Part shown: piece by piece, positions 1 through 4,996 of the stretch | How positions within the stretch are numbered: the first letter of the stretch is position 1 | How the letters are laid out: each line of letters opens with the position of its first letter | Source: Thermoleophilia bacterium | Lineage (GTDB): Bacteria; Actinomycetota; Thermoleophilia; Gaiellales; SKUG01 | Direction of reading: 5' to 3' | Assembly: GCA_025964455.1 (NCBI GenBank) | Contig: JAOPYU010000266.1 | Span: 1 to 5,090 of the forward strand | DNA: 5,090 nt | The notes under the pieces: generated by a model | The model's input: only the letters and a program-made list of their open reading frames with translations | Databases searched by the model: none | What the model was told of the DNA's origin: nothing | Program-made: the position numbers and the translations under genes

Positions 1-217
1 ACTCGGCGGCGAGCACGGCTGCGTGGCGGCGGCGCGGCAGCCGGGCGAGCTCGGTCACCTCGGCGATGACGCCGACGTTGGCGTAGGTGCCGTCGTCGTC
101 GCGCGGGACGAGCAGCACGCGCTCGCCAACGGAGACGCCGTCGATCGGCAGGGACAGGGACATGTCGGGGAACACGACGGTCTCATCGACACCGACCAGG
201 AGCAGTTCTTCGGCCAC
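1..217 (-). CDS. lon: Lon protease, N-terminal fragment (runs off the left edge)
   Basis: This is the first 72 codons of a leftward gene; the rest lies outside the window. The peptide opens MAEELLLVGVDETVVFPDMS and continues with a GERVLLVPRDDD stretch, then VGVIAEVTELARLP. This is the pattern of the LON substrate-recognition domain at the start of ATP-dependent Lon: a hydrophobic strand, a VVFPxM turn, then an alternating beta segment. The AAA+ and Ser-Lys protease domains would follow off the edge and cannot be checked. Lon is a cytoplasmic ATP-dependent protease that degrades misfolded and regulatory proteins. I chose the GTG at 217-215 because a GAAGGG lies 8 nt upstream (231-226). An in-frame GTG at 226 is too close to that site. 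A stand-alone LON-domain protein is the main alternative. The gene diverges from the regulator-oxidase operon and is probably functionally unrelated to it. Confidence 0.85.
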   Translation of the reverse strand, partial: MAEELLLVGVDETVVFPDMSLSLPIDGVSVGERVLLVPRDDDGTYANVGVIAEVTELARLPRRRHAAVLAAE

Positions 218-237
218 GGGGCACACCCTTCAGGGAA

Positions 238-263
238 TCGGCACTCACCTTCACGAGTGCCAG
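238..263 (-). promoter_or_regulatory. CIRCE-like inverted repeat in the lon leader
   Basis: The sequence GCACTC (241-246), 8 nt, GAGTGC (255-260) is a perfect 6-bp inverted repeat. These hexamers are the inner core of CIRCE (TTAGCACTC-N9-GAGTGCTAA), the operator of the heat-shock repressor HrcA. The outer triplets, TCG and CAG, match only partly. It sits just after the predicted lon transcription start and ahead of a protease gene, which is the expected place and a fitting target. The spacer is 8 nt rather than the usual 9, which shifts the two half-sites and is the main argument against it. The opposite possibility is a simple RNA hairpin in the leader. Confidence 0.4.
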
Positions 264-270
264 TGACGAC

Positions 271-299
271 ACCGTACGCCCCGATCGTTGCGCGCGCAA
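271..299 (-). promoter_or_regulatory. Candidate promoter of lon
   Basis: On the minus strand TTGCGC (299-294) is followed after exactly 17 nt by TACGGT (276-271). These are acceptable matches to the housekeeping -35 and -10 hexamers of GC-rich Actinobacteria. The start of transcription would be near 264, giving a leader of roughly 47 nt before the GTG at 217. The leader contains the inverted repeat at 238-263. This is prediction by pattern only. Confidence 0.4.
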
Positions 300-300
300 C
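287..300. repeat. Perfect 14-bp palindrome upstream of lon
   Basis: GTTGCGCGCGCAAC is perfectly self-complementary over 14 bp. It overlaps the proposed -35 hexamer of lon, so a dimeric regulator bound here could block that promoter. It may equally be a chance product of GC-rich sequence. I do not recognise the binding family. Confidence 0.35.
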
Positions 301-390
301 TACAAGCCTCCGCTAAGCGCGGCGGAAGGCGCGAATCCGGCTCTGGCGCGTCGCCGTGAGTTGCTGATGCGACCAAAAGTTTCGCCAGAC

Positions 391-419
391 TTGCACATGA
401 GTTTAGGCATGGCTAAAGT
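391..419 (+). promoter_or_regulatory. Candidate leaderless promoter of the regulator-oxidase/ZIP operon
   Basis: TTGCAC (391-396), a 17-nt spacer and TAAAGT (414-419) form a plausible -35/-10 pair. Transcription would begin at about 425-426, on top of the ATG at 425. No Shine-Dalgarno sequence is visible between the -10 and the ATG, which fits a leaderless mRNA, a common arrangement in Actinobacteria. The DtxR-type palindrome lies inside the spacer and -10, as expected for repression. Confidence 0.5.
402..417. promoter_or_regulatory. DtxR/MntR-type operator palindrome
   Basis: TTTAGGCATGGCTAAA is an inverted repeat with 14 of 16 positions symmetric; only the G/G pair at 407 and 412 breaks the dyad. 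DtxR and MntR family operators are typically AT-flanked palindromes with TTTAGG or TTAGG half-sites facing CCTAAA or CCTAA. This site is AT-rich against a GC-rich background and covers the spacer and -10 of the promoter directly before a DtxR-family gene. The natural reading is metal-dependent autorepression of the operon. Confidence 0.6.
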
Positions 420-424
420 GCGTC

Positions 425-2197
425 ATGGACGCAGCTCATCTCTCTTCCGCGATTCCCGGTCTCTCCCGTCGCAGCGTGGCGGTCGAGGATTACGTGAAGT
501 GCATCTGGACGATCGAGGAGGCCGGGATCGAGCCGAGCGGCGCGGCGATCGCGGAGCGGATGGGCGTCTCGGCGGCGTCTGTCACCGGGATGGGCCGCAA
601 GCTCGTCGAGCTCGGGCTCGTCGAGCAGGAGCGCTACCGGCCGTGGCGGCTCACGCCGAGCGGTCACATGCTTGCCCTCGAGATCGTCCGCCACCACCGC
701 CTGCTCGAGCTGTTCCTGTCGCGGTCGCTGGGGATGAGCTGGGATCGCATCCACGAGGAGGCCGAGGTGCTCGAGCACCACATCAGCGAGGAGCTCGAGG
801 AGCTCATCGCCGAGGCGCTCGGCCACCCGGAGTTCGATCCGCACGGTCACCCGATCCCGACTCGCGACGGGCAGATGCCGGACCGGCCGACGCGATGCAT
901 CCTCGACGTCGAGGCAGGCGCGGTCGCGACCATCCAGCAGGTGCGCGGCGAGACCCCCGAGCTGCTCCGGTTCCTCGACGAGCACGGCCTGCTGGTCGGC
1001 GCCGAGGTCGAGGTCGTCGCCCACGAGCCGGTCGCCGGCACCACGTCCATCCGCGTGCTCGACCGCCCGGCACCCGTGGTGGTCGGACGCGACCTCGCGA
1101 TGCGCATCGATGTCGACGCCGCAGCCGCGATCTCGGGCAGCGGCGCTGCGGGTGAAGCCGGCCGCGCACAGCCGCGCGTGATCGCCTACGTCGCGGGCAG
1201 CGTCGCGACCCTGCTCGCAGTCGCAGCGCTCGTGGTCGCCCTGGCTGGGCCGTCGAGCGCGGCCTCTGACGACGACGCCCCCGCAGCAGGCAGCGGCGCG
1301 AACCACCACGCCGCGATGCATGGCGGCGGCTCGCCCGACGAGACGCGCGCTGCGATGGTCGGCGACGCGGTCCCGGCGCCCGGCGGCCCGCACGACACCG
1401 ACGAGCTGCTGTATCCGCCGGCTGCGCAGGAGTACGAGCCGGGCCGGTTGCGCGAGTTCACGCTCGACGTGGAGGAGCGCGAGATCGAGGTCGCCAAGGG
1501 CGTCAAGTTCGCCGCCTGGACCTTCAACGGCACCGTGCCGGGGCCGGTGCTGCGCGTGACCGAGGGCGACCGTGTCCGCATCACGCTCCGCAACTCCAGC
1601 TCGCAGGCCCACACGCTGCACGCCCACGGCATCCACGGCTCCGACCAGGACGGCGTCTTCGAGGTCATCGAGCCCGGTGGCGAGCACACCTACGAGTTCA
1701 TCGCGGGACCGGCCGGCGTCATGCCGTACCACTGTCACGTCATGCCGCTGCGCAAGCACATCGGCAAGGGCCTCTACGGCACCCTCATCATCGATCCGCG
1801 GAAGCCGCGCCCGAAGGCCCGTGAGCTGACGATGGTCATGAACGGCTTCGATACCAACGGCGACGGCGTCAACGAGGTCTACACGGTCAATGGAAAGGCC
1901 TTCTACTACGCCAAGTATCCGATCCGGGTGAAGCGCGGCGAGCTGGTCCGCATCTTCCTGACCAACATGACCGAGAACGACCCGATCAACTCCTTCCACC
2001 TGCACGGCAACTTCTTCCGGTACTGGCCCGTGACCTACGAGAACCCGAGCCTGTACACCGACGTGGTCTCGCAGGTGCAGGGCGATCGCGGCATCATCGA
2101 GACGCGCTTCCCCCAGGCCGGCACGTACATGTTCCACGCGCACCAGACCGAGTTCGGGGACCTGGGCTGGATGGGCTTCTTCGAGGTGGTCGCATGA
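425..2197 (+). CDS. Membrane-tethered DtxR/MntR-like regulator fused to a two-domain multicopper oxidase
   Basis: One 590-residue frame carries two normally separate proteins. Residues ~15-80 form a winged helix (IAERMGVSAASVTGMGRKL is the recognition region). Residues ~81-145 are the DtxR dimerisation and metal-binding domain, with MntR-type ligands D22, H91, E114, E117 and H118; MntR E11 is replaced by K25. Residues ~157-232 resemble the SH3/FeoA-like domain. R247 and R251 precede one membrane segment (252-274), and DDD (282-284) follows it, so the regulator faces the cytoplasm and the C-terminus lies outside. After a flexible linker come two cupredoxin domains (~342-460, ~465-590). Domain 1 has a type 1 site (H396, C437, H445, probable axial L450). 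The trinuclear ligands are H399/H401, H436/H438, H525/H527 and H571/H573. Domain 2 lacks type 1 ligands (N522, A572). The likely reaction is oxidation of a metal ion or small reductant with O2. Codon bias is unbroken across the junction. An internal GTG at 1178 has no ribosome site. The substrate is unknown; manganese or iron is inferred. Confidence 0.88.
   Translation: MDAAHLSSAIPGLSRRSVAVEDYVKCIWTIEEAGIEPSGAAIAERMGVSAASVTGMGRKLVELGLVEQERYRPWRLTPSGHMLALEIVRHHRLLELFLSRSLGMSWDRIHEEAEVLEHHISEELEELIAEALGHPEFDPHGHPIPTRDGQMPDRPTRCILDVEAGAVATIQQVRGETPELLRFLDEHGLLVGAEVEVVAHEPVAGTTSIRVLDRPAPVVVGRDLAMRIDVDAAAAISGSGAAGEAGRAQPRVIAYVAGSVATLLAVAALVVALAGPSSAASDDDAPAAGSGANHHAAMHGGGSPDETRAAMVGDAVPAPGGPHDTDELLYPPAAQEYEPGRLREFTLDVEEREIEVAKGVKFAAWTFNGTVPGPVLRVTEGDRVRITLRNSSSQAHTLHAHGIHGSDQDGVFEVIEPGGEHTYEFIAGPAGVMPYHCHVMPLRKHIGKGLYGTLIIDPRKPRPKARELTMVMNGFDTNGDGVNEVYTVNGKAFYYAKYPIRVKRGELVRIFLTNMTENDPINSFHLHGNFFRYWPVTYENPSLYTDVVSQVQGDRGIIETRFPQAGTYMFHAHQTEFGDLGWMGFFEVVA
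2183..2189 (+). promoter_or_regulatory. Ribosome binding site of the ZIP gene, inside the oxidase gene
   Basis: GAGGTGG lies within the last codons of the upstream gene, 4 nt before the ATG at 2194. The start and stop codons overlap as ATGA (2194-2197). This arrangement fixes the ZIP start and indicates translational coupling, so both proteins are probably made in linked amounts. Confidence 0.6.
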
Positions 2198-3510
2198 GCA
2201 CGGATCTCACGACGGATCGACCCGCGACCTCGGTTCCTGGGGATACGACTGACATCGACGCCGAATCGGTGCGTGGGGGAGCTGCGCCGGTCCCGTCACG
2301 CGGCGGGCCGCTGGGCGGCATCTCGCTGGCAGCGGCGCCCGTGCTCGTGCTCGTCGCGATCGTCGTGGCGGTGCTGGCGAACGGGGATCGCATCCTCGGC
2401 GGGTTCGGGCACAACCCGCCGTCGCCCGACGCGCTGCACGTGGAGCGGACCGAGTTCCTGGACGGTCGCATCGAGCTGCGCGTCACCAACCCGCAGGCGA
2501 CCTCCATCACGCCCGCGATGGTGACGGTCGACGACGCGATCGCGTACGGCGTGACGGGTATCGGCCAGGAGCTCGGTCGCCACGACGATGCGACGATCGT
2601 CATTCCCTACTCGTGGATCGAGGACGAGCCATACGTCATCGGCGTCACGAGCTCCACGGGAATCACGACCGTCATCGATGTCCCTGCGGCGGTCCGCACG
2701 GTCGGCGTCGAGCAGCGGGGCCTCGGATGGGGCGCGTTGATCGGCGCGCTCGTGGGGATCGTGCCGGTCGCGCTCGGGCTGGCATGGCTGCCGGCGCTGC
2801 GGCGTGCGCGTCCCGCGGTGCTCGCTTCGTTCGTCGCGTTCACGGGTGGCCTGCTCCTGTTCCTGGCGATCGATTCGGCGGCCGAGGCGATGGACGTGCA
2901 GACGCGCGTGCTGCCGGCCTTCGGCGGCGTCGGGCTGGTGGCTGCGGGCATCGTCGGGAGCGTCGTGGCGCTCTCGCTGTTCTCGCGGTGGATGCGTGGT
3001 CGCGGCGGCGCGGCTGGCTCGAGTGCGGGCGGGGTCGGCGGCGATGCGACTGCGTCGGGCTGGACGCTCGCGGTGCTGATCGCGGTCGGCATCGGCGTGC
3101 ACAACCTCGGCGAAGGCCTGGCGATCGGTTCGAGCTTCGCGCTCGGCGAGGCCGCGCTCGCCGTGTCGCTGATCGTGGGCTTCATGGTCCACAACCTGAC
3201 CGAGGGCATCGGCATCGCCGCCCCCATCGCGTCAGGCGGTCGGGCGCTGCGACCGCGTGCGGCGATCGGACTCGCGCTCATGGCCGGTACTCCGGCGATC
3301 TTCGGCATCTGGCTCGGGCGCTACGTCAGCGGGCAGCTGTTCGCGACGCTGTGCTTCGCGATCGCTGCAGGCGCGGCGCTGCAGGTGGTCTTCGAGGTCG
3401 GCAAGTTCGTGCGCCGCGCACCTGGCGGCGGGTTCTCGGCGCCGGGTGTGCAGGCCGGTTTCGCGCTCGGCATGGTGCTCATGTGGCTCACCGGCACGAT
3501 CGCCGGCTGA
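2194..3510 (+). CDS. ZIP-family divalent metal transporter with an extracytoplasmic N-terminal domain
   Basis: This 438-residue protein is an integral membrane metal carrier. The two hallmark ZIP helices are clear: H303-N-L-G-E307-G and H333-N-L-T-E337-G, matching the HNxxEG metal-site motifs of the fourth and fifth helices. By eye there are nine membrane segments, near 43-62, 179-199, 209-227, 244-263, 291-311, 322-345, 352-374, 379-402 and 413-435. ZIPs normally have eight, so the first is extra. Between it and the ZIP core lies a soluble, beta-rich stretch (~75-168) with IELRVTN, ATIVIPYSWIEDEPY and VIGVTSSTGITTVI segments. Topology is self-consistent: cytoplasmic N-tail, outside domain, then a ZIP core whose N-terminus is outside. 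The loop at 265-290 is Gly/Ser-rich and lacks the His cluster common in ZIPs. ATGA overlap with the oxidase gene points to a joint function. ZIPs carry Zn, Fe, Mn or similar ions towards the cytoplasm; the ion here is not decided by sequence. Confidence 0.88.
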   Translation: MSTDLTTDRPATSVPGDTTDIDAESVRGGAAPVPSRGGPLGGISLAAAPVLVLVAIVVAVLANGDRILGGFGHNPPSPDALHVERTEFLDGRIELRVTNPQATSITPAMVTVDDAIAYGVTGIGQELGRHDDATIVIPYSWIEDEPYVIGVTSSTGITTVIDVPAAVRTVGVEQRGLGWGALIGALVGIVPVALGLAWLPALRRARPAVLASFVAFTGGLLLFLAIDSAAEAMDVQTRVLPAFGGVGLVAAGIVGSVVALSLFSRWMRGRGGAAGSSAGGVGGDATASGWTLAVLIAVGIGVHNLGEGLAIGSSFALGEAALAVSLIVGFMVHNLTEGIGIAAPIASGGRALRPRAAIGLALMAGTPAIFGIWLGRYVSGQLFATLCFAIAAGAALQVVFEVGKFVRRAPGGGFSAPGVQAGFALGMVLMWLTGTIAG

Positions 3511-3537
3511 CACGGGCGCCTCACGCTGCGGTATCAC

Positions 3538-3580
3538 GCTGGCGCGAATCGTTTCCCCCGGGGACGCAATTCGCGCCAGC
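3538..3580. terminator. Perfect 12-bp hairpin between convergent genes, possible bidirectional terminator
   Basis: GCTGGCGCGAAT (3538-3549) and ATTCGCGCCAGC (3569-3580) are exact inverted repeats around a 19-nt loop that itself holds a self-complementary TCCCCGGGGA. It lies 28 nt past the ZIP stop and 14 nt past the stop of the leftward TetR gene, so it can serve both. Neither side has a T-run, which makes it a U-less hairpin of the kind often proposed in GC-rich Actinobacteria rather than a classic intrinsic terminator. Confidence 0.6.
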
Positions 3581-3593
3581 CCCGAACCGGGCT

Positions 3594-4211
3594 TCACATC
3601 GGGCTGAGCGAATCCACGAAGGCCTGGACGTGCGGCAGCATCGCGGCGAAGCCACCGGGCTGGAGCGCCTCGCGGTAGCAGCCGGCGAGCATCAGCCCGG
3701 TCCAGCCCCACGCGACGTCCTCGGACTCGATGTCCTCGCGGACCCAGCCCTCTTCCTTGGCGCGTGCGATCGCCGTGGCGACACGGGAGCGGTGTCGGTC
3801 CTGCTGCTGGACGAGCAGGTCGCGCACGGCCGGCTCGTCGAGCGCGGTCACCGCGAGGGTCCGCAGCTGCAGCATCTCGACGTACGCGGGATCCGCCATC
3901 ACCGTCGGCAGGCGCTCGTTCCAGTGGTCGATCAGGTTGCCGGGCGCATCGAGCATCTCGTCGAACGCGCGCTCGATCGTGCCGGCGACGAGCTCGAGCA
4001 CCGCGGTGAAGAGCGCCTGCTTGCCGGCGAAGTGTTTGTAGAGCATCGGCTCGCTGCAGCCGGCGGCTCGGGCGATGCTCGCCGTGCTTGCGCCGTGGTA
4101 GCCCGACCTCGCGAACTCCTGTCGTGCAGCACAGATGATCTGCTCCCGGCGTTCGCCGCCGGTCATCCGACCGCGAGGTCGGGGATACTCGGTGAGCAGG
4201 TGATCAGACAT
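3594..4211 (-). CDS. TetR/AcrR-family transcriptional regulator
   Basis: The product has 205 residues, normal for a TetR repressor. The N-terminal part (about 20-68) is a typical TetR DNA-binding domain: RREQIICAARQEFARSGY, then STASIARAAGCSEPMLYKHF (43-61 is the helix-turn-helix region) and GKQALF. The rest is an alpha-helical ligand-binding and dimerisation domain that I cannot assign to a ligand. The N-terminus carries 15 extra residues before M16; initiation at 4166 would give the more usual TetR length, and neither start has a good ribosome site. A TACGAT hexamer (4225-4220) would place transcription two bases before the ATG at 4211, supporting the long form as leaderless. It is divergent from the HDH protein gene at 4301 and convergent with the metal operon, so its targets may be itself and the 4301 gene. 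Targets are inferred from position only. Confidence 0.88.
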   Translation of the reverse strand: MSDHLLTEYPRPRGRMTGGERREQIICAARQEFARSGYHGASTASIARAAGCSEPMLYKHFAGKQALFTAVLELVAGTIERAFDEMLDAPGNLIDHWNERLPTVMADPAYVEMLQLRTLAVTALDEPAVRDLLVQQQDRHRSRVATAIARAKEEGWVREDIESEDVAWGWTGLMLAGCYREALQPGGFAAMLPHVQAFVDSLSPM

Positions 4212-4219
4212 CTTCGGCC

Positions 4220-4225
4220 ATCGTA
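4220..4225 (-). promoter_or_regulatory. Candidate -10 element of the TetR gene
   Basis: TACGAT on the minus strand ends 8 nt before the ATG at 4211, which would give a nearly leaderless transcript. No convincing -35 hexamer is present at 16-18 nt upstream, so this is a weak call. Confidence 0.3.
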
Positions 4226-4227
4226 GC

Positions 4228-4243
4228 GTCGAGGGGTGTCGAC
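4228..4243. promoter_or_regulatory. Candidate operator dyad in the TetR divergent region
   Basis: GTCGA (4228-4232) and TCGAC (4239-4243) form an inverted repeat separated by 6 nt. It lies immediately upstream of the proposed -10 of the TetR gene and between two divergent starts, where TetR proteins usually bind. The arms are short and the sequence is common in GC-rich DNA, so support is modest. Confidence 0.3.
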
Positions 4244-4287
4244 CCGCCGCGTTCAGGCAGGTTTGCGCAGGAATTCACCACTGGATG

Positions 4288-4292
4288 GGAGG
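4288..4292 (+). promoter_or_regulatory. Ribosome binding site deciding the GTG start at 4301
   Basis: GGAGG is a full Shine-Dalgarno core with an 8-nt spacing to GTG 4301. The in-frame ATG at 4313 would be 20 nt away, so GTG is preferred although the ATG begins nearer to the signal-peptide core. Confidence 0.6.
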
Positions 4293-4300
4293 ATGAGCGG

Positions 4301-4996
4301 GTGACATGGCCCATGAGAACTTGTGTCAGCGCGCTTGCGCTCGTACTGGCGGTGCCGGCGATCGCTGCCGCCCACGGTGCGGCCGGGACCCAGTTCCGGA
4401 CCAAGGTCCTGTCGATCACTCCGGAAGGTCTGCCGGTCGACGTCCGCATGACCAAGGGCGACGAGATCCGCTTCGAGAACGTCGGCGACGGCGTGCTGGA
4501 GCTGTGCGGCTACGAGACGAAGGGCTGCACGCCGTGGGTACGGATCGGTCCGACCGGCGTGTTCATGGACCGCAACTCCGAGGCGTATTTCGCGAACCGC
4601 GACGGCGAGCGCCAGGGCGCGGTTCCCGAAGATGCGGGAACAGGTCCGAGCGACTTCCGGCGCGTGCGGCGCGAGCCGCCGTTCTACGCCTACCACGACC
4701 ATCGCGTCCACTGGATGGGCGGGTCGGGCCTGCCGCCCGGGGTGGACGAGGGCGATCCCTCCCCCCAGCGCGTCTACGACGGCGAGGTGCGCTTACGCTA
4801 CGACGTTACCGAAGGCGTGGTCCGCACCCGACTGACATACGTCGGTGGTCGCACCTGGATCGCGCGCTACGGCGAGTACGCACTCACGAGTGGCGCAGTC
4901 CTTGCGATGCTCATCGCGTTCGTCGTGGATGCCCGACGACGACGCCGGGCCGAGCACGGCGATGCCGCGCAGGACCCTGCAGGCTCGGGCTCCTAG
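4301..4996 (+). CDS. Exported, C-terminally membrane-anchored protein of unknown function with a YHDHRVHWM motif
   Basis: This 231-residue protein starts with a signal peptide (R6, hydrophobic core 9-22, likely cleavage after AIAAA so the mature chain starts H25-G). The mature chain is a beta-rich ectodomain, and a C-terminal membrane segment (about 195-211) is followed by DARRRRRAEHGD, a positive stop-transfer tail that puts the C-terminus in the cytoplasm. Distinctive features are ELCGYETKGC with C69 and C76, which could form a disulphide, RIGPTGVFMDRNSEAYFANRD, and Y131-H-D-H-R-V-H-W-M139. I recall similar exported actinobacterial proteins with a WHDHRxHWM-like motif, sometimes near copper genes such as copC/copD, but cannot verify this. 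The mature N-terminal His and the HDH/His cluster suggest metal binding, which is an inference. It is divergent from the TetR gene. Function is unassigned. Confidence 0.75.
   Translation: MTWPMRTCVSALALVLAVPAIAAAHGAAGTQFRTKVLSITPEGLPVDVRMTKGDEIRFENVGDGVLELCGYETKGCTPWVRIGPTGVFMDRNSEAYFANRDGERQGAVPEDAGTGPSDFRRVRREPPFYAYHDHRVHWMGGSGLPPGVDEGDPSPQRVYDGEVRLRYDVTEGVVRTRLTYVGGRTWIARYGEYALTSGAVLAMLIAFVVDARRRRRAEHGDAAQDPAGSGS

Noticed and set aside
23..316. Plus-strand open frame of 97 codons at the left edge
   Set aside because: It lies antisense to the Lon N-terminus and its promoter region, and its sequence shows no domain.
306..330. GCCTCCGC/GCGGAAGGC imperfect hairpin upstream of the regulator operon
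   Set aside because: The arms pair only with a bulge and it is not near a start point, so there is too little to call a regulatory element.
413..2143. Minus-strand open frame of 576 codons opposite the regulator-oxidase gene
   Set aside because: It is the mirror of a strongly coded plus-strand gene in GC-rich DNA. Its translation is low-complexity in R, A, D, V and H and shows no recognisable domain.
1610..2149. Copper nitrite reductase (NirK)
   Set aside because: The type 1 spacing is NirK-like, but the NirK catalytic Asp position is H399 and all four HxH trinuclear motifs are complete, so a multicopper oxidase fits better.
1178..2197. Separate oxidase gene starting at the in-frame GTG at 1178
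   Set aside because: It would give a signal-like N-terminus, but no Shine-Dalgarno sequence precedes it, the frame and codon bias continue unbroken from upstream, and the n-region would lack a positive charge. An internal restart remains possible but is not supported.
3491..3506. CCGGC/GCCGG inverted repeat at the end of the ZIP gene
   Set aside because: It has only 5-bp arms inside coding sequence of GC-rich composition, and the 12-bp hairpin just downstream is a much better terminator candidate.
2613..4226. Plus-strand open frame of 537 codons crossing the ZIP and TetR genes
   Set aside because: It runs through two well-supported genes and the hairpin between them in the wrong frames, and the translation is Arg-rich with no family signal.
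4293..4304. Mini-ORF ATG AGC GGG TGA before the HDH-protein gene
   Set aside because: Its ATG abuts the GGAGG with no spacing, and it overlaps the proper GTG start; it looks coincidental.
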